Shown here piece after piece: positions 44,773 through 55,875 of a stretch of 64,000 bases of DNA. Source of the DNA: Ahaetulla prasina (lineage: Eukaryota > Chordata > Lepidosauria > Squamata > Colubridae). Each line of letters starts with the position of its first letter. Position 1 is the first letter of the stretch. Made by a program: the position numbers and the translations under genes. The notes under the pieces were generated by a model. The model did no database searches. It saw nothing but the letters and a program-made list of their open reading frames with translations, and was not told the origin of the DNA. Location of the stretch: positions 20,429,020 to 20,493,019 of the forward strand of contig NC_080546.1 in the NCBI RefSeq assembly GCF_028640845.1, read 5' to 3'.

Positions 44773-45322
44773 ATTTTATTTTTATTTATTTTATTTTATT
44801 AAATTTTTATACCGCCCTTCTCCCGAAGGACTCAGGGCGGTATACAGCCAGAATAAAAACAAAATATATACAATTTAAAACAACATTTAAAAAGAGCAAA
44901 TTTTAAAGGCTGATTATTAAAATTTAGATTTAAAAATTTAAAAATATTAAGAATACCCAATTAAAATTCAACATTAATTATGCCAGTCCCGCTTTAATAA
45001 ATAAATATGTTTTGAGCTCACGACGGAAGGTCCGAAGATCAGGCACTTGACGCAGGCCAGGGGGAAGTTCGTTCCAGAGCGTCACTGCCCCCATAGAGAA
45101 GGCTGGGGGCTGCCAGCCGAACCTGTTTGGCGGACGGCACCCTGAGGAGACCCTCTCTGTGAGAGCGTACGGGTCGGTGGGAGGCAAAGGGTAACATCAG
45201 GCGGTCTCGTAAGTACCCGGGTCCTAAGCCATGGAGCACTTTAAAGATAGTTACCAAAATCTTGAAGCGCACCCGAAAGACCACAGGAAGCCAGTGCAAG
45301 CTACGGAGCAGCGATGTCACGT
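44773..45322 (-). mobile_element. L2-clade LINE 3' end with coding remnant
   Basis: Tail (ATTT)n at 44773-44805, then ccgcccttctcccgaaggac. The minus-strand frames 45039-45320 and 44978-45187 read LRSLHWLPVVFRVRFKILVT, VLHGLGPGYLRDRLMLP, RSHREGLLRVPSAKQVRLA, TLWNELPPGLRQVPDLRTFR and KTYLFIKAG, separated by a frameshift near 45080-45115. This is a truncated L2 ORF2 C-terminus. Confidence 0.9.
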
Positions 45323-45439
45323 GGGAGCCACGCCCACCCAGCCAGACATTAGGCAGATCATATTAGTGGTCCTTGGGATTTAAAATTATGAATTTAGTGA
45401 TCCGTGCGGTCCAAAAGGTTGGTGACCCCTGATCTAGAT

Positions 45440-46308
<869 letters not shown>

Positions 46309-46357
46309 TCTTTGGTTGTTCGGGTTTTCTCCCGTGTAAAATTGGAAGTGTCTTGGC

Positions 46358-46392
46358 GACGTTTCGACGAAATCCCATTCGTCATCATCAGG
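46358..46392 (-). ncRNA. Minimal hammerhead ribozyme-like motif
   Basis: Conserved core boxes CUGAUGA and GAAA flank a 6-bp stem II with one extra U at its base. The motif ends in ACGUC with an almost absent stem III, the form described for Penelope-like elements, where two copies may act as a dimer. Activity is unproven. Confidence 0.55.
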
Positions 46393-46462
46393 CTAGGTGC
46401 TTACAGCTTCCTATTTGTAGGAGAAATGTATGATCGCTGCTGTTTCTTCCTTTTAACTGCTA

Positions 46463-46620
46463 GTGGGGGTTTGAACTGATTGGTTGGGAGCTTGGCTGTG
46501 TTCTGATTGGGTGGAGGTGTGTTCTGATTGGTTGGGAGTTTGGCTGTGCTCTAATTGGATGGTGGGGTTGGCTGTGCTCTGATTGGCTGGGGGTGTGTTC
46601 TGTTGGGGGGGGCTTAGTTG
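46463..46620. repeat. Degenerate ~25-bp tandem repeat with ATTGG boxes
   Basis: About five imperfect units of the type ctgattggttgggagtttgg then ctgtg. Each carries an inverted CCAAT box (ATTGG). Confidence 0.75.
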
Positions 46621-46748
46621 TGCTAGGTTGGTTTGAGATGCAGGGGGATTTGAATTGGTGAGTTGCATTGCTGTTGTTTGGCTTCGCGTTTGTGGTCGTG
46701 CCCGAATAACCAAAGACCTACATACAAACACCCGCAAAAACCTCAGAA

Positions 46749-46751
<3 letters not shown>

Positions 46752-46811
<60 letters not shown>
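46752..46811. repeat. (TA)n microsatellite
   Basis: About 30 TA units between two Penelope-like segments. Confidence 0.97.
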
Positions 46812-46816
<5 letters not shown>

Positions 46817-47006
46817 TTCTGAGGTTTTCTCCGTGTAAAATTGGAAGTGTCTTGGCGGCGTTTCGGCGAAGTCTCATTCGTCATCTTCAGGCTTCAGTGC
46901 TTCAGCTTCGTGCTTTTGCTCCCAGAAGCACGGCTGAAGCCTGAAGATGACGAATGAGACTTCATCAAACGTTGCCAAGACATTTCCAATTTTACACGGG
47001 AGAAAA

Positions 47007-47007
<1 letters not shown>
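46812..47007. mobile_element. Penelope-like family 1 inverted repeat with two cores
   Basis: Two head-to-head arms centred near 46915. The left arm has a minus-strand core at 46858-46891 (CTGAAGA, stem, GAAACGCC). The right arm has a plus-strand core at 46940-46976 (CTGAAGA, stem, then TCAAACGTT, where the GAAA box is lost by a CpG-type change). Both arms end in gtgtaaaattgg or its complement, bounded by TA arrays. Confidence 0.65.

Positions 47008-47071
<64 letters not shown>
47008..47071. repeat. (TA)n microsatellite
   Basis: A long TA array with one interruption, on the outer side of the inverted repeat. Confidence 0.97.
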
Positions 47072-47074
<3 letters not shown>

Positions 47075-47491
47075 TTTCATTTTTCTTTTCTCTCTCAAAG
47101 TTTCATGTCATTATGAACACAGACGCTTTCTACATTGAGATCCGAATATCTCTTTTTTTTGGAAATAGATAGAAGGAAGAGATAGACAGAACACCTTTGG
47201 TACTGGGTCTCTCTGTTGTTCTTTTAAGGGTGTTTTATGTAGTCCAAGATACTGTGGAGGCAAAAGACAAACAAAACAACAAGCATCAAGGAGCAAGGAT
47301 AAGTAGCTCACTGCTGGATGATGAAGCAAATCATCTCTCTAAATCTTACTGTACCAGAGGAGAGTTGAAGGATAGGCCCTTGAAAGATTTCAATAACAAT
47401 AAGCCTATCTTCTGAGGCCTTTATTTCTCTGATATAAAGGAAAGGAAGGCAGTTCAGCAAATGCCTGATGAATTAATGGAAGACTAGCATC
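47072..47491. other. Unassigned sequence
   Basis: Nothing recognised. Confidence 0.45.
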
Positions 47492-47499
47492 CTTTAGGA

Positions 47500-47972
47500 C
47501 AGCGGTTCTCAACCTGTGGGTCGAGACCCCATTGGGGGTCAAATAACGATTTGCCAGGGGTCGCCTAAGTCCATCAGAAATATGGGAAGTATACTTGTGA
47601 GTCAAAGAATCATGCTCCAATGGTTGACTCCACAAGCCAGCTGCAGGCTCTTCAAATCGCTAGCCGAATTCAGCTTCAGGCATGATCAATTAAAAAAGAG
47701 AAAAATCTTTGCTCTGATGTCTCCCTCTCAAGCCAGCTGCAATCACTCCCAATCGCTAGCCTAATCTGGCTTCAGGTGTGATAAACTTAATAGGGGAGGA
47801 GTCTCCACTTTAATGCCTCCGTCCTCAAGGCAATCGCAAGCAGTTCAGATCGCTAGCCAATACGGCTTCAGGCGCGATAAATTCAAAATGAAAATAATTT
47901 TATGGTTGGGGTCGCCACATCGTGGGGAATTGTATTAAAGTGGTCCAGCACTATAAAGGTTGAGAATCACTG
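47500..47972. mobile_element. SPIN-like hAT element, complete, non-autonomous
   Basis: Perfect 8-bp TSD ctttagga at 47492-47499 and 47973-47980. The ends are CAGCGGTTCTCAACCTGTGG and AGGTTGAGAATCACTG. Subterminal blocks gggtcgagacc, gggtcgcctaagtcc and tttatggttggggtcgccac are those of the SPIN (SPace INvader) family. The interior instead holds three diverged ~100-bp repeats containing aatcgctagcc and ggcttcagg. Confidence 0.85.
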
Positions 47973-48022
47973 CTTTAGGAGGCTGGTTCACTACTTCTAT
48001 TTTACTATCCTTAACAATTTCC

Positions 48023-48360
48023 TGGAGAACCGGAAGATGCTGAGCTTGTCGATCGAAAGGTCGGCAGTTCAGTGGTTCGAATCCCTAGTGCTGCATAACA
48101 GGGGTGAGCTCCTGTTACTTGCCCCAGCTTCTGCCAACCTAGCAGTTCGAAAGCACGTAAAAAATGTAAGTAGAAAAAATAGGGATCAACTTTGATGGAA
48201 AGGTAACAGCATTCCCTGCCCCTTTGGCGTTTAGTCATGCCGGCCACATGACTATGGAGACATCTTTGGACAGCACTGGCTCTTCAGCTTTCAAACAGAG
48301 ATGAGCACCGACTCCTAGAGTCGGGAACGACTAGCACATATGTGTAAGGGGAACCTTAAC
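48023..48360 (+). mobile_element. Type 2 SINE, slightly 5'-truncated
   Basis: Starts near gatgctgagcttgtcgatcg, with the B-box ggttcgaatcc and the 3' end gtcgggaacgactagcacat then aaccttaaccttt. The flanks share ttaacaatttcct (48010-48022 and 48361-48373). Confidence 0.9.
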
Positions 48361-48608
48361 CTTTAACAATTTCCTACAAAACAAAAACTTTGAAAAGTAC
48401 TGAAAATTTTACCTTTGCATCCTGGTGATGACAGTGCAACACTGCCACATTCCTGGTCCCCCTACTGCAAAAGCCAAGAGTGACTTTTAGTCAAGACATA
48501 CTTTTTCCTCTCTTCCCTACCTGGTATGATGGTAAGTATTTTGTAATATTTAATGAAAACGGTGTTCTACCATGCAATGCCTGTAACTTGAGGCTTTGTT
48601 GTAACCAA

Positions 48609-49045
48609 TAAAGGAGAATATTTGTAGCTCATGGTTGAAATGAGGGGTTAAGAAGCAGTGGGTGGAAACTAATCATGGAGAGAAGCAACCCAGAACTAAA
48701 GAGAAATTTCCTGGCAGTTAGAACAATTAATCAGTGGAACAACTTGCCTCCAGAAGTTGTGAGTGCTCCAACACTGGAGGTTTTTAAGAAGATATTGGAC
48801 TGAGATGATGTAAGGCTTCCTGCTTGTGCAGGGGGTTGATCTAGAAGACTTCTAAGGTCTTTTTCATCTCTTTTATTTTATTATCTAACAAGTTCTGTTA
48901 TCTGTTATCTCTCTCTTCTTTGTTTTCTTGCAGATTTTTTTTTACCAAACCTAGGTAACATCATCAGTGTTGAAGATGTTACCTAGTTTGGATAATGAAA
49001 CGTCTGCAAGAAAACAACCAAGCTCAGAGAGCACCAAGGACCCCA
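48609..49045. mobile_element. Penelope-like family 3 element split by a CR1 end
   Basis: The left piece is gaatatttgtagctcatggt. A CR1 3' end occupies 48650-48875. The inverted arms then resume (gttttcttgcagattttttt ... gtaacatcatcagtg, then gatgttacctagtttggata and atgaaacgtctgcaagaaaa). The right arm holds GATGTTACC, hairpin, TGAAACGTC. Confidence 0.65.
48650..48875 (+). mobile_element. CR1 3' terminal fragment
   Basis: gaagcagtgggtggaaacta through ttaatcagtggaacaacttg to gggggttgatctagaagact. Short, 5'-truncated, inside a family 3 element. Confidence 0.82.
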
Positions 49046-50097
49046 CTTTTAAAAATTCTGCCTTATGTAACTCAAAAGATTATGATAATGTGTTATGATA
49101 TGAAGGTAGTAAATGAATAAGAGTGTCAAGGATCCGACAAATGCCCCAATTAAATCATGAGCCTCAAGCCAAGCTTCAAAAGAAATCCAGTTATTTATTA
49201 GGTGTTTCATGTTGGCACATTCCCAAATGAAGCCAGCTCTGACACTAAGTAATTTATGCCCCAATTATGACCTTGTTTTCCCCCTTCCCCCAGGGTGTGT
49301 CATCAATCACATTTGCCAATAGAGCAATTTTGCAGGTTATAGAGGTCACTCCTCTCCGGCTGCTGTGGGTAACCCTGGGATACAGCCTTGAGAGAAATAA
49401 GCATGGAATGTGCAACTGTCTTTGGTTACTGTGTCATTTCACTGGTTTCCCATCCCCCCCGGCCTATGGCAACTCGAGACCAGGCCAGGGATGCTTTGCG
49501 AGTTGACATTCAGCTCCCCTCACTTCCTGAAGGCAACCTGTGCAAAGCAAAAACAATTTGTGTACAGGTATAGATTTTAGGGTTGTGACACCCCCACCCG
49601 CACAACCCAAAGGCTTCTTTGGGTTGTTGGCGTGGAATTTTGCTATGAGGAGGTCAGCCTGGATGTTCCTACTCTTTACCCAGGATGCCTCTGATAAGGG
49701 GTAGCCCTTCTAATTGATTAAGTATTGGAGTTGTCTCCTGTGCCACCTCGCGTCAAGGATTCACTGCACCTCATAATAGGTTTGGCCCCATAAATAGTTG
49801 GAAATGAAAATTGTGAATCTATGCTTTCCACAGTACTGAGAAGGTTGTGGAATCTACACGTTGTTCTATCCTGTGGTGCTGAAGGATATGAAGATGAAAG
49901 CTTTGGTGATCCTCAGTGACAAATTCACTACATCGCCATAAATAATGTTCACTCTATAGCTTTAAAAGAGAGAAGGAGAATAATATAACCTCTCCAATTG
50001 CAACTGTTTCCATTTTGGCCAGAGCCAGCCCTTTGCGTAAAAGTTGTGTACTTTAGTAGGGTGATGCATTGTTTCAAATTAAATTTGGAAGAGGTGC
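49046..50097. other. Unassigned; shared block and small hairpin
   Basis: 49451-49520 resembles 33494-33560. A 10-bp perfect stem with a 4-nt loop (caacccaaag / ctttgggttg) lies at 49603-49626. No gene is seen. Confidence 0.45.
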
Positions 50098-50105
50098 ATC
50101 TAGGA

Positions 50106-50235
50106 CAGAGCTGTCAAATTTGCGGCCTACGGGCCAGATGCGTCACGCAATGCCCATGCCTACGCCTGGTTTAGCAAAGGGGGAAAAAGTCATGATAAGT
50201 CACTTGATGATGCCAGCACGAGTTTGACACCCTTG
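50106..50235. mobile_element. hAT MITE, 130 bp
   Basis: The TSD is atctagga / gcctagga (6 of 8). The ends are CAGAGCTGTCAAATTTG and GAGTTTGACACCCTTG. Same length and interior (gcctggtttagcaaaggggg) as 30577-30706 in the opposite orientation. Confidence 0.85.
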
Positions 50236-50243
50236 GCCTAGGA

Positions 50244-50832
50244 GGTGAATGCAGTGCTTATCTTTGACACATTAAACCAGCTGTGCCTTTTGCTTGGTTC
50301 CTAGAAACAGATGCAGCCACATTAATGAGTCCCAGACACTGGCTGCATTTGTGCTCCCATGCATTCCAGAGTACCTGTTCCAAATCAGATCCAAAACAGA
50401 TTTACTGCCAGAGATCATGACACCGTGAGGCAACAGGGATATATATCTCACATCATACCACTTCTGTGAAAATCCATTTTCTTCTCCACCACTGTAAGGA
50501 TTATAAAGGCACAGTGAAGCTTGGAATGTTGGTGGGAGCACATAATAATATTGACCCTGTTAATAACACCAATATATCTTGATGCTTTGATGCTCCGTTG
50601 CCTGGTTTCATAGTACTAATTTTCCACTACACAAGAAGCAAAAAGCCAGGATAAATGCTAGAGCTCTAAGCCGTGAGGGAGAAGTAAATAAGTATAATGG
50701 GGCAAGTGATCCTAACAATCACTTCCAGGCAAGCAGGTGTAGAAAGCTCTTGTGCATTTATGTATTCTCAAGGGCTGCAATATATTAAATGTCTAATAGG
50801 CTAGAAATGACTAACGCTGGCAAGTAGAAAAA
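50244..50832. other. Unassigned sequence
   Basis: Nothing recognised. Confidence 0.45.
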
Positions 50833-50834
50833 TA

Positions 50835-51339
50835 CCGTATTTTTCAGAGTATAAGACACACCGGACTGTAAGATGCACCTACCTTTTTTGGTGGGGAAAA
50901 CAAGAAAAAGAAATCTGTCTCTGCCTCCCAGCAATTTTGCCTCATTGCAGCAAACAGCAAATAGCCTGCTTTACTTTCATTTTTGTTTTCAGCATAGCTT
51001 GATTAGCACAAGAAAAAAAAAATCTGCTCCCAGCGATTTACCTCCTTGCAGCAAGCAGCAGAGGCCCGTGCCACAATAGGCAATGGCAATTCCTCCAGCC
51101 TGAAACAACTGAGAGTCGGGAGGCCGATCCAACGGACAATCAACTTGTACTAATTAGGCTGTGCTGGAGCTGAAATGGGCTGTTTCTTCTTGCTGCAAGG
51201 AGGTAAATTGCTGGGAGGCAGAGGCCAAAGGGTAGGGGCCAGTGGATGGGAGGGGCTGCAATCGGTATATAAGACGCACCCAAATTTTCACCGCCTTTTA
51301 GGTGGGAAAAAGGTGCATCTTATACTCTGAAAAATATGG
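50835..51339. mobile_element. TA-flanked TIR element (TATTTTTC-end family)
   Basis: TA at 50833-50834 and 51340-51341. The ends CCGTATTTTTCAGAGTATAA and the inverted CTCTGAAAAATATGG give a ~28-bp TIR with few mismatches. The interior has two caaaca/cagcaa-rich blocks and ctcccagcaattt repeats. It has no transposase. These ends are seen in MITEs of many vertebrates; the superfamily is not certain. Confidence 0.82.
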
Positions 51340-51349
51340 TATGTAGTTC

Positions 51350-51392
51350 TCTCTCCCTCCCTCCCTCCCTCTTTCTCTCTCCTTCCTTCCTT
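51350..51392. repeat. (CCCT/CTTT)n pyrimidine tract
   Basis: A pure pyrimidine stretch just beyond the TIR element. Confidence 0.9.
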
Positions 51393-52079
51393 CTTGTGTG
51401 TATGTTTATATGTTTGTGTGTTCGGAGCTACCAACCGGATCCTAAAACAAAGAGAGCTCGAAAAATCTCTCAACTGTTCCTTTAATTTAGAATACCTGCC
51501 TCACTCATTTTTGTCCACAATAAATTCCACTTGTTTTCTGTCTCTTTGTTTTCTGCATCGCTGTGAGGTTAATGCAATATGCCTCAAAGTGAAACAGGCC
51601 AGAAGTTTGCCTCTTTGGGGCTAAGGGTAAGAAATGGAGTGAAGCTGATCACTGACAATTGATGACTATGGTTAACTTCTCTTCCCAGGTGGCCTTGCCA
51701 TCAATCAACATGAACCAGTTCCTTCAGAAGACGCATTCTAAAAAGGATTGTTTCTTTATCCGTGACCTCTTTTTCTGTGTACTATTAAAAATAGTGAACA
51801 GAGAAAAGGAGTTATTTTGAGTTTTTTTCCCCTTTCAGGGGAAAAAAAGGCCTAGAATTTTATCTGATTTGTATAGCTGATGGTTCAGAAAAAGACTGGC
51901 TATTATACATTCCATTCTTCCCTTCATTAAAACACATATTCAATGTTCTGCAAAAAAACCCAAAAAACCCTCTGACCAAAACATCACAGATTAAAAAGCC
52001 TCAGGATTTAGGGAAAAAATATATTTAATCTTTGGAACAACTGGATAATAGCACTAACTCTTGGAATGATGGGAAGGAA
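51393..52079. other. Unassigned AT-rich sequence
   Basis: Nothing recognised. Confidence 0.45.
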
Positions 52080-52081
52080 TA

Positions 52082-52690
52082 GGGGCCAAATTATGGAAAC
52101 CTTTTGGGAAAAGTATATTTTCTAAAACTAGCTAGTAACACCCCTTTTTTTGGAGTAGTACCATAAAATTATATATTAATGGAAAGAAAATTTAATCTAG
52201 AATATAATGCAATAACTTTTATGAAGGATTTGCTATTAGAATAGCAGTTACAGTATAAAGAAGAAAAGTGAAACACGTAGAAAAAACAAGATATACAAAA
52301 ATTATCACTATAGAAAAAATGAGATATGCAAAAATTATCACGTCAGTTAATACTTAGTTGGGTAACCTTTAGCATGAATTACAGACTTCCAACATCTTCC
52401 CATGGAGTGAACCAAGTCTTTTAGTTCTGCAGCTATTATAATGTGAAACCAAGATGGAACGATTGCTTCTATTAACTGGGTTTTATTGTTGGGACGCTTC
52501 TGACTAACAAGTTTCTTTAGTCGGCTCCATAGATTTTTCAATTGGGTTAAGACCTGGGCTATTCCCAGGCCATTCCAGCAGTGGCATATGATTATCTTGA
52601 AACTCCAAAAAAAAAAAGTGGGGGGGATGTTATTAGCCATCAAATCTCAAAAATACACTTTTCCCAAAAGGCTTCCACAATTTTGGTCAC
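52082..52690 (-). mobile_element. Tc1-like transposon remnant with long TIRs
   Basis: TA target sites at 52080-52081 and 52691-52692. The left end (gggccaaattatggaaacct then tttgggaaaagtatattttc) is inverted at the right (cttttcccaaaaggcttcca then caattttggtcac), giving ~80-bp diverged TIRs. About 600 bp remain, so most of the transposase gene is deleted. A ~35-bp block (gagatatgcaaaaattatca type) is tandemly duplicated at 52287-52341. Confidence 0.88.
52347..52625 (-). pseudogene. Tc1-type transposase C-terminal remnant
   Basis: The minus strand reads SPGLNPIE (the Tc1 SPDLNPIE motif with D changed to G), then after a frameshift LWSRLKKLVSQKRPNNKTQL, EAIVPSWFHIIIAAELKDLV and HSMGRCWKSVIHAKGYPTKY to the natural C-terminus. 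This is the end of the DDE catalytic domain. The first two catalytic aspartates, the DNA-binding N-terminus and the start are missing, so it is inactive. Confidence 0.9.
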
Positions 52691-52692
52691 TA

Positions 52693-53232
52693 CTTTACAG
52701 CAACAATGCTAATGGATTTCCAGGTCGTGGGGATATCCATGGTAGTGCTTTATTCTAAGTCCCTTTGTGGGCAGCTCCACATTTAGATAAAATTTGTCAG
52801 CTTGCCTTTTTACCCAACAGAATTACTTGAAATGAATGTATCCCTACCACTGGTAATTTATAAGCAAGGGAAATATTTCATGTCAGGGAGGTCGAACCTG
52901 AATTATCTCATCTCTGATCTTTGGGTGTCCTTTCTTTATGGTGTCCCGCAGATTTGTATATGGCATGGTGATGATCTTCCATAAACTGTTTAGAAACTCA
53001 AAGCATGCTTTGAATCGGAGAAATGGGGAAAGTATTAGGAAGAGACTCATGTTGGCTCCTCCCTGGGTTATAAAAGGTATGAAAGGGAAAATAGAATCAG
53101 GCCTTCAATACTGTGTTATAATATAAAAGTATTTTTCTATCCCTCCTGTAGAATCTGTTCCTTGATCTCGTCAGTATTGAAGAACTGAAATATGTTTCAT
53201 TTTCCAACACATGTTTATTTTACTTGGAGTCT
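52693..53232. other. Unassigned sequence
   Basis: Nothing recognised. Confidence 0.45.
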
Positions 53233-53467
53233 GAGCCTTCGTGGCACGGTGGTTAGAGTGCAGTACTGCAGGCTACTTCTGCTGACTGCAATTTGGCAGT
53301 TCAAATCTCACCAGGCTCAAGGTTGACTCAGCCCTCCATCCTTCAGAGGTGGGTAAAATGAGGACCCAGCTTGTTGGGGGACAATATGCTGACTCTGTAA
53401 ACTGCTTAGAGAGAGCTGTAAAGCACTGTGAAGTGGTATATAAGGCTAAGTGCTATTGCTATTGCTA
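53233..53467 (+). mobile_element. Type 1 SINE
   Basis: cgtggcacggtggttagagt, gcagtactgcaggctacttc and a (TATTGC)n-like tail. It lacks the ccggctgcctg block present at 24.4 kb. The B-box tract is cagttcaaatctc. Confidence 0.9.
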
Positions 53468-53566
53468 TATTGTCCATTATTTTTCTTCTCCTTTCTCCAT
53501 TTTCTGTACTTTATGTTATTCCTTGGAACCTCAGATATTATGTATTATTTATACACTACTAAAACT

Positions 53567-53717
53567 AATAAACAAAAATATTCGTAGTGTTCTCTAGCCT
53601 TGATTGTTTTCTTGCAGATGTTTCATTATATGAACTAGCACTGATGTTATTACCTAGTTTGGGTAATGAAACCTCTTTAAGAAAAGAAACCAAGCTCAGA
53701 GAGCACCAAGGATCCCT
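53567..53717. mobile_element. Penelope-like family 3 element, complete with TSD
   Basis: A perfect 13-bp TSD, cactactaaaact, lies at 53554-53566 and 53718-53730. The inverted arms are tgttttcttgcagatgtttc ... and ...gggtaatgaaacctctttaa. The core reads TGATGTTATTACC, hairpin, TGAAACCTC. It has no coding capacity. Confidence 0.78.
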
Positions 53718-53730
53718 CACTACTAAAACT

Positions 53731-54037
53731 CTCTTGTCTGTTTCATTATTTGTAACCGGATACAAAATGGTACATTGTAGGGCAAGAACTTTGAATTTAG
53801 CGTACCTCAAATGGGCTAACAGAATGCTCCAAAATTTGAGACCCGTGGGCTCCATTGGATTGAAATCTGGCAAAGTTGTACCCACTTCAGTTCTCCTACG
53901 GTCAGCCATAGTCACACATGATTGTCATTTCTAACACTCCCTGCCAGCTTCCTATAAGGAAACTCAATGTGGAAGCTGACAGAAAGTTAGAAGTCACTTC
54001 CACTCCCACTGTTTTGTTGCCCACCTGTGATCATAAC
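53731..54037. other. Unassigned sequence
   Basis: Nothing recognised. Confidence 0.45.
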
Positions 54038-54690
54038 AGAATAACAGAGTTGGAACGGACCTTGGAGGTCTTCTAGTGCAATCTCCTGCTCCATCAGGAA
54101 ACCTTTTACCATTGCAGACAAATTGTTGTCCAATCTCTTCTTAAAAACCTCCAGTGATAGAACTTACAATTTCTGGAGGCAAGTCATTCTACTGATTAAT
54201 TGTTCTAACTTTCAGGAAATTTCTCCTTAGTTCTAAGTTGCTTCTCTCCTTGATTAGTTTCTATCCATTACTTCTTGTCTTGCCTTCAGGTGGTTTTGGA
54301 GAATAGCTTGACTCCCTCTTCTTTGTGGCAGCCCCTTATGCCTTGGAAGACTGCTATCATGTCACCCTTAATCCTTCTTTCATTAAACTAGACACCCAAT
54401 CCCTGCACCCGTTCTTTGTATACCTTCAGTCCCCTACCTATCTTTGTTGCTATTCTCTGCACTCTCAACATCTTTTTTATATCGTGGTGAGCAAACCTGA
54501 ATGCAATATTTTGAGTGATCTTACCAAGGCATTGTAGAGTGGTGCTGACATTTTATGTGAACTTGATTCTATGTCTCTGTTAATTTAGCCTAGGACTCTA
54601 TTGGCTTTTTTGGCTCATAGTTGTCCAGTAGGACTCCAAGATCCCTCTCGCAATTACTAGTATTGAACCAGATACCACCTATTCTATGAC
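54038..54690 (-). mobile_element. CR1 LINE, 3' end
   Basis: The canonical end is inverted at the left (agagttggaacggaccttgg, ggtcttctag). The ORF2 C-terminal tract continues to ~54690 (ttggctcatagttgtccagt). Many stops and indels break the frame. Confidence 0.85.
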
Positions 54691-55544
54691 TGTCAGTCTA
54701 CTTCTCTCTTAAGTAAAGATATATATCTGAAATGTTGCCCTGGTGTATAATTATATATTTGTGCAAACCTATAATAACCAGCTCTTATTCTCCACAACGT
54801 TCATAATTTCCATGTATCTCTCTATAAACACATTCACATTCCATCTACAGAAATCTGTTTTTTTTTAATGTTTACCTTCTCTTAAACTCCACAACTCTAT
54901 CAAGCTTATTTGCTTAATCTTTTGATTCCCAACTGAATATTCTCACCTATTATTTGTCTTTCTTTGTTTATTTTTTAAAAATATTTTTAGCTGCTATCCT
55001 TCAGATCTCATATATGTTTTGAATATTAATATAAATATAAAACCCAATAAATTTTAGGTATTTTGTTACATTCCTCATTCCTCACAATTCATGTTAACGT
55101 GGTATTTTACTTTGTTTTAAGCCTTCTGTTGCACCTATCAGCCTGAGATTTACCGAGTTACAGTAAATAATATAGTAAGTAATATAAATTATCAAGCAGT
55201 GAAAGAGTCGGCTTGCAAATGTTTAGAAATTAATAAGGTGATGACACAAACTGGCATGGGTTGTTAAAAGACATTGAAATATGGTATTTTGTTCTCCAAC
55301 GTCATGACAAAGGGATGGTACATGATTAGATTTTAGAAAGGCAATTGATGAAGTAGCTTACAGCCTACTTCATGTTGAATGGTACAATACAGGATGGATG
55401 GATAGTACAAGATGGATTCTAGATGAGCTGAATAAACACAGCCAAAATATAGTCTTAAATGGGTAGATAGTCATATGGAAAGGTGTATACAGTGTACCTC
55501 AGTGTTCTGTACAGGGCCCATTATTGTTGTTGTTTTTATAAATG
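54691..55544. other. Unassigned AT-rich sequence
   Basis: Nothing recognised. Confidence 0.45.
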
Positions 55545-55552
55545 ACTTAGAT

Positions 55553-55867
55553 CAGGGGTGTCAAACTCAATTTCATTGAGGGCTGCATCAGGGCTCTTGT
55601 TGACCTGGGGGGGGGAGGGCGGGCAGGCATGGCCAGCTGGATGGACGTGGCCAGATTGACACCACTCCCCAAACTGCTGGCATGTTTCCTCTTTGCATTG
55701 GGTAGACTGGGCCGAAATGATGCTGGTAGACCGGGCTGAAGCCACGCTGGCCCGATATTTCCTCTTTGCATTGGGTAGACTAGACCAAAGTGATGCGGGT
55801 AGACCAGGGTGAGGTGACACAGGCCAGACATTTTCTAGGATGGCCCCAAGGACCGGATCTGACCCTG
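55553..55867. mobile_element. hAT element with internal ~77-bp duplication
   Basis: Perfect 8-bp TSD acttagat at 55545-55552 and 55868-55875. The left end is CAGGGGTGTCAAACTCAATT. The right end gatctgaccctg lacks the usual inverted text. A block beginning tttcctctttgcattgggta occurs twice (from ~55685 and ~55760). Confidence 0.82.
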
Positions 55868-55875
55868 ACTTAGAT

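Larger units (their letters stand above)
44214..45357. mobile_element. Inner hAT carrying coding-like sequence and an L2
   Basis: The left end CAGGGGTCCTCAAACTATGG is a typical hAT end. The right end is not clean (near cagccagacattaggcagat). The left ~550 bp is GC-rich relative to the window and holds a coiled-coil-like frame. An L2 occupies 44773-45322, with a weak repeat gtcacatgacc / gtcacgtggga around it. Confidence 0.7.
44113..45431. mobile_element. Outer hAT (CACCAACC-end family) with nested elements
   Basis: Perfect 8-bp TSD atctagat at 44105-44112 and 45432-45439. The ends are CAGCGGTCACCAACTGG and GGTTGGTGACCCCTG. The inverse of the intact 197-bp copy (25163-25359) aligns with 44113-44213 and ~45358-45431, so about 1.1 kb was inserted between them. 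Confidence 0.92.

Noticed and set aside
53587..53934. 115-codon plus frame across 53.6-53.9 kb
   Set aside because: It starts within a family 3 inverted repeat and continues into unassigned DNA; no domain recognised.
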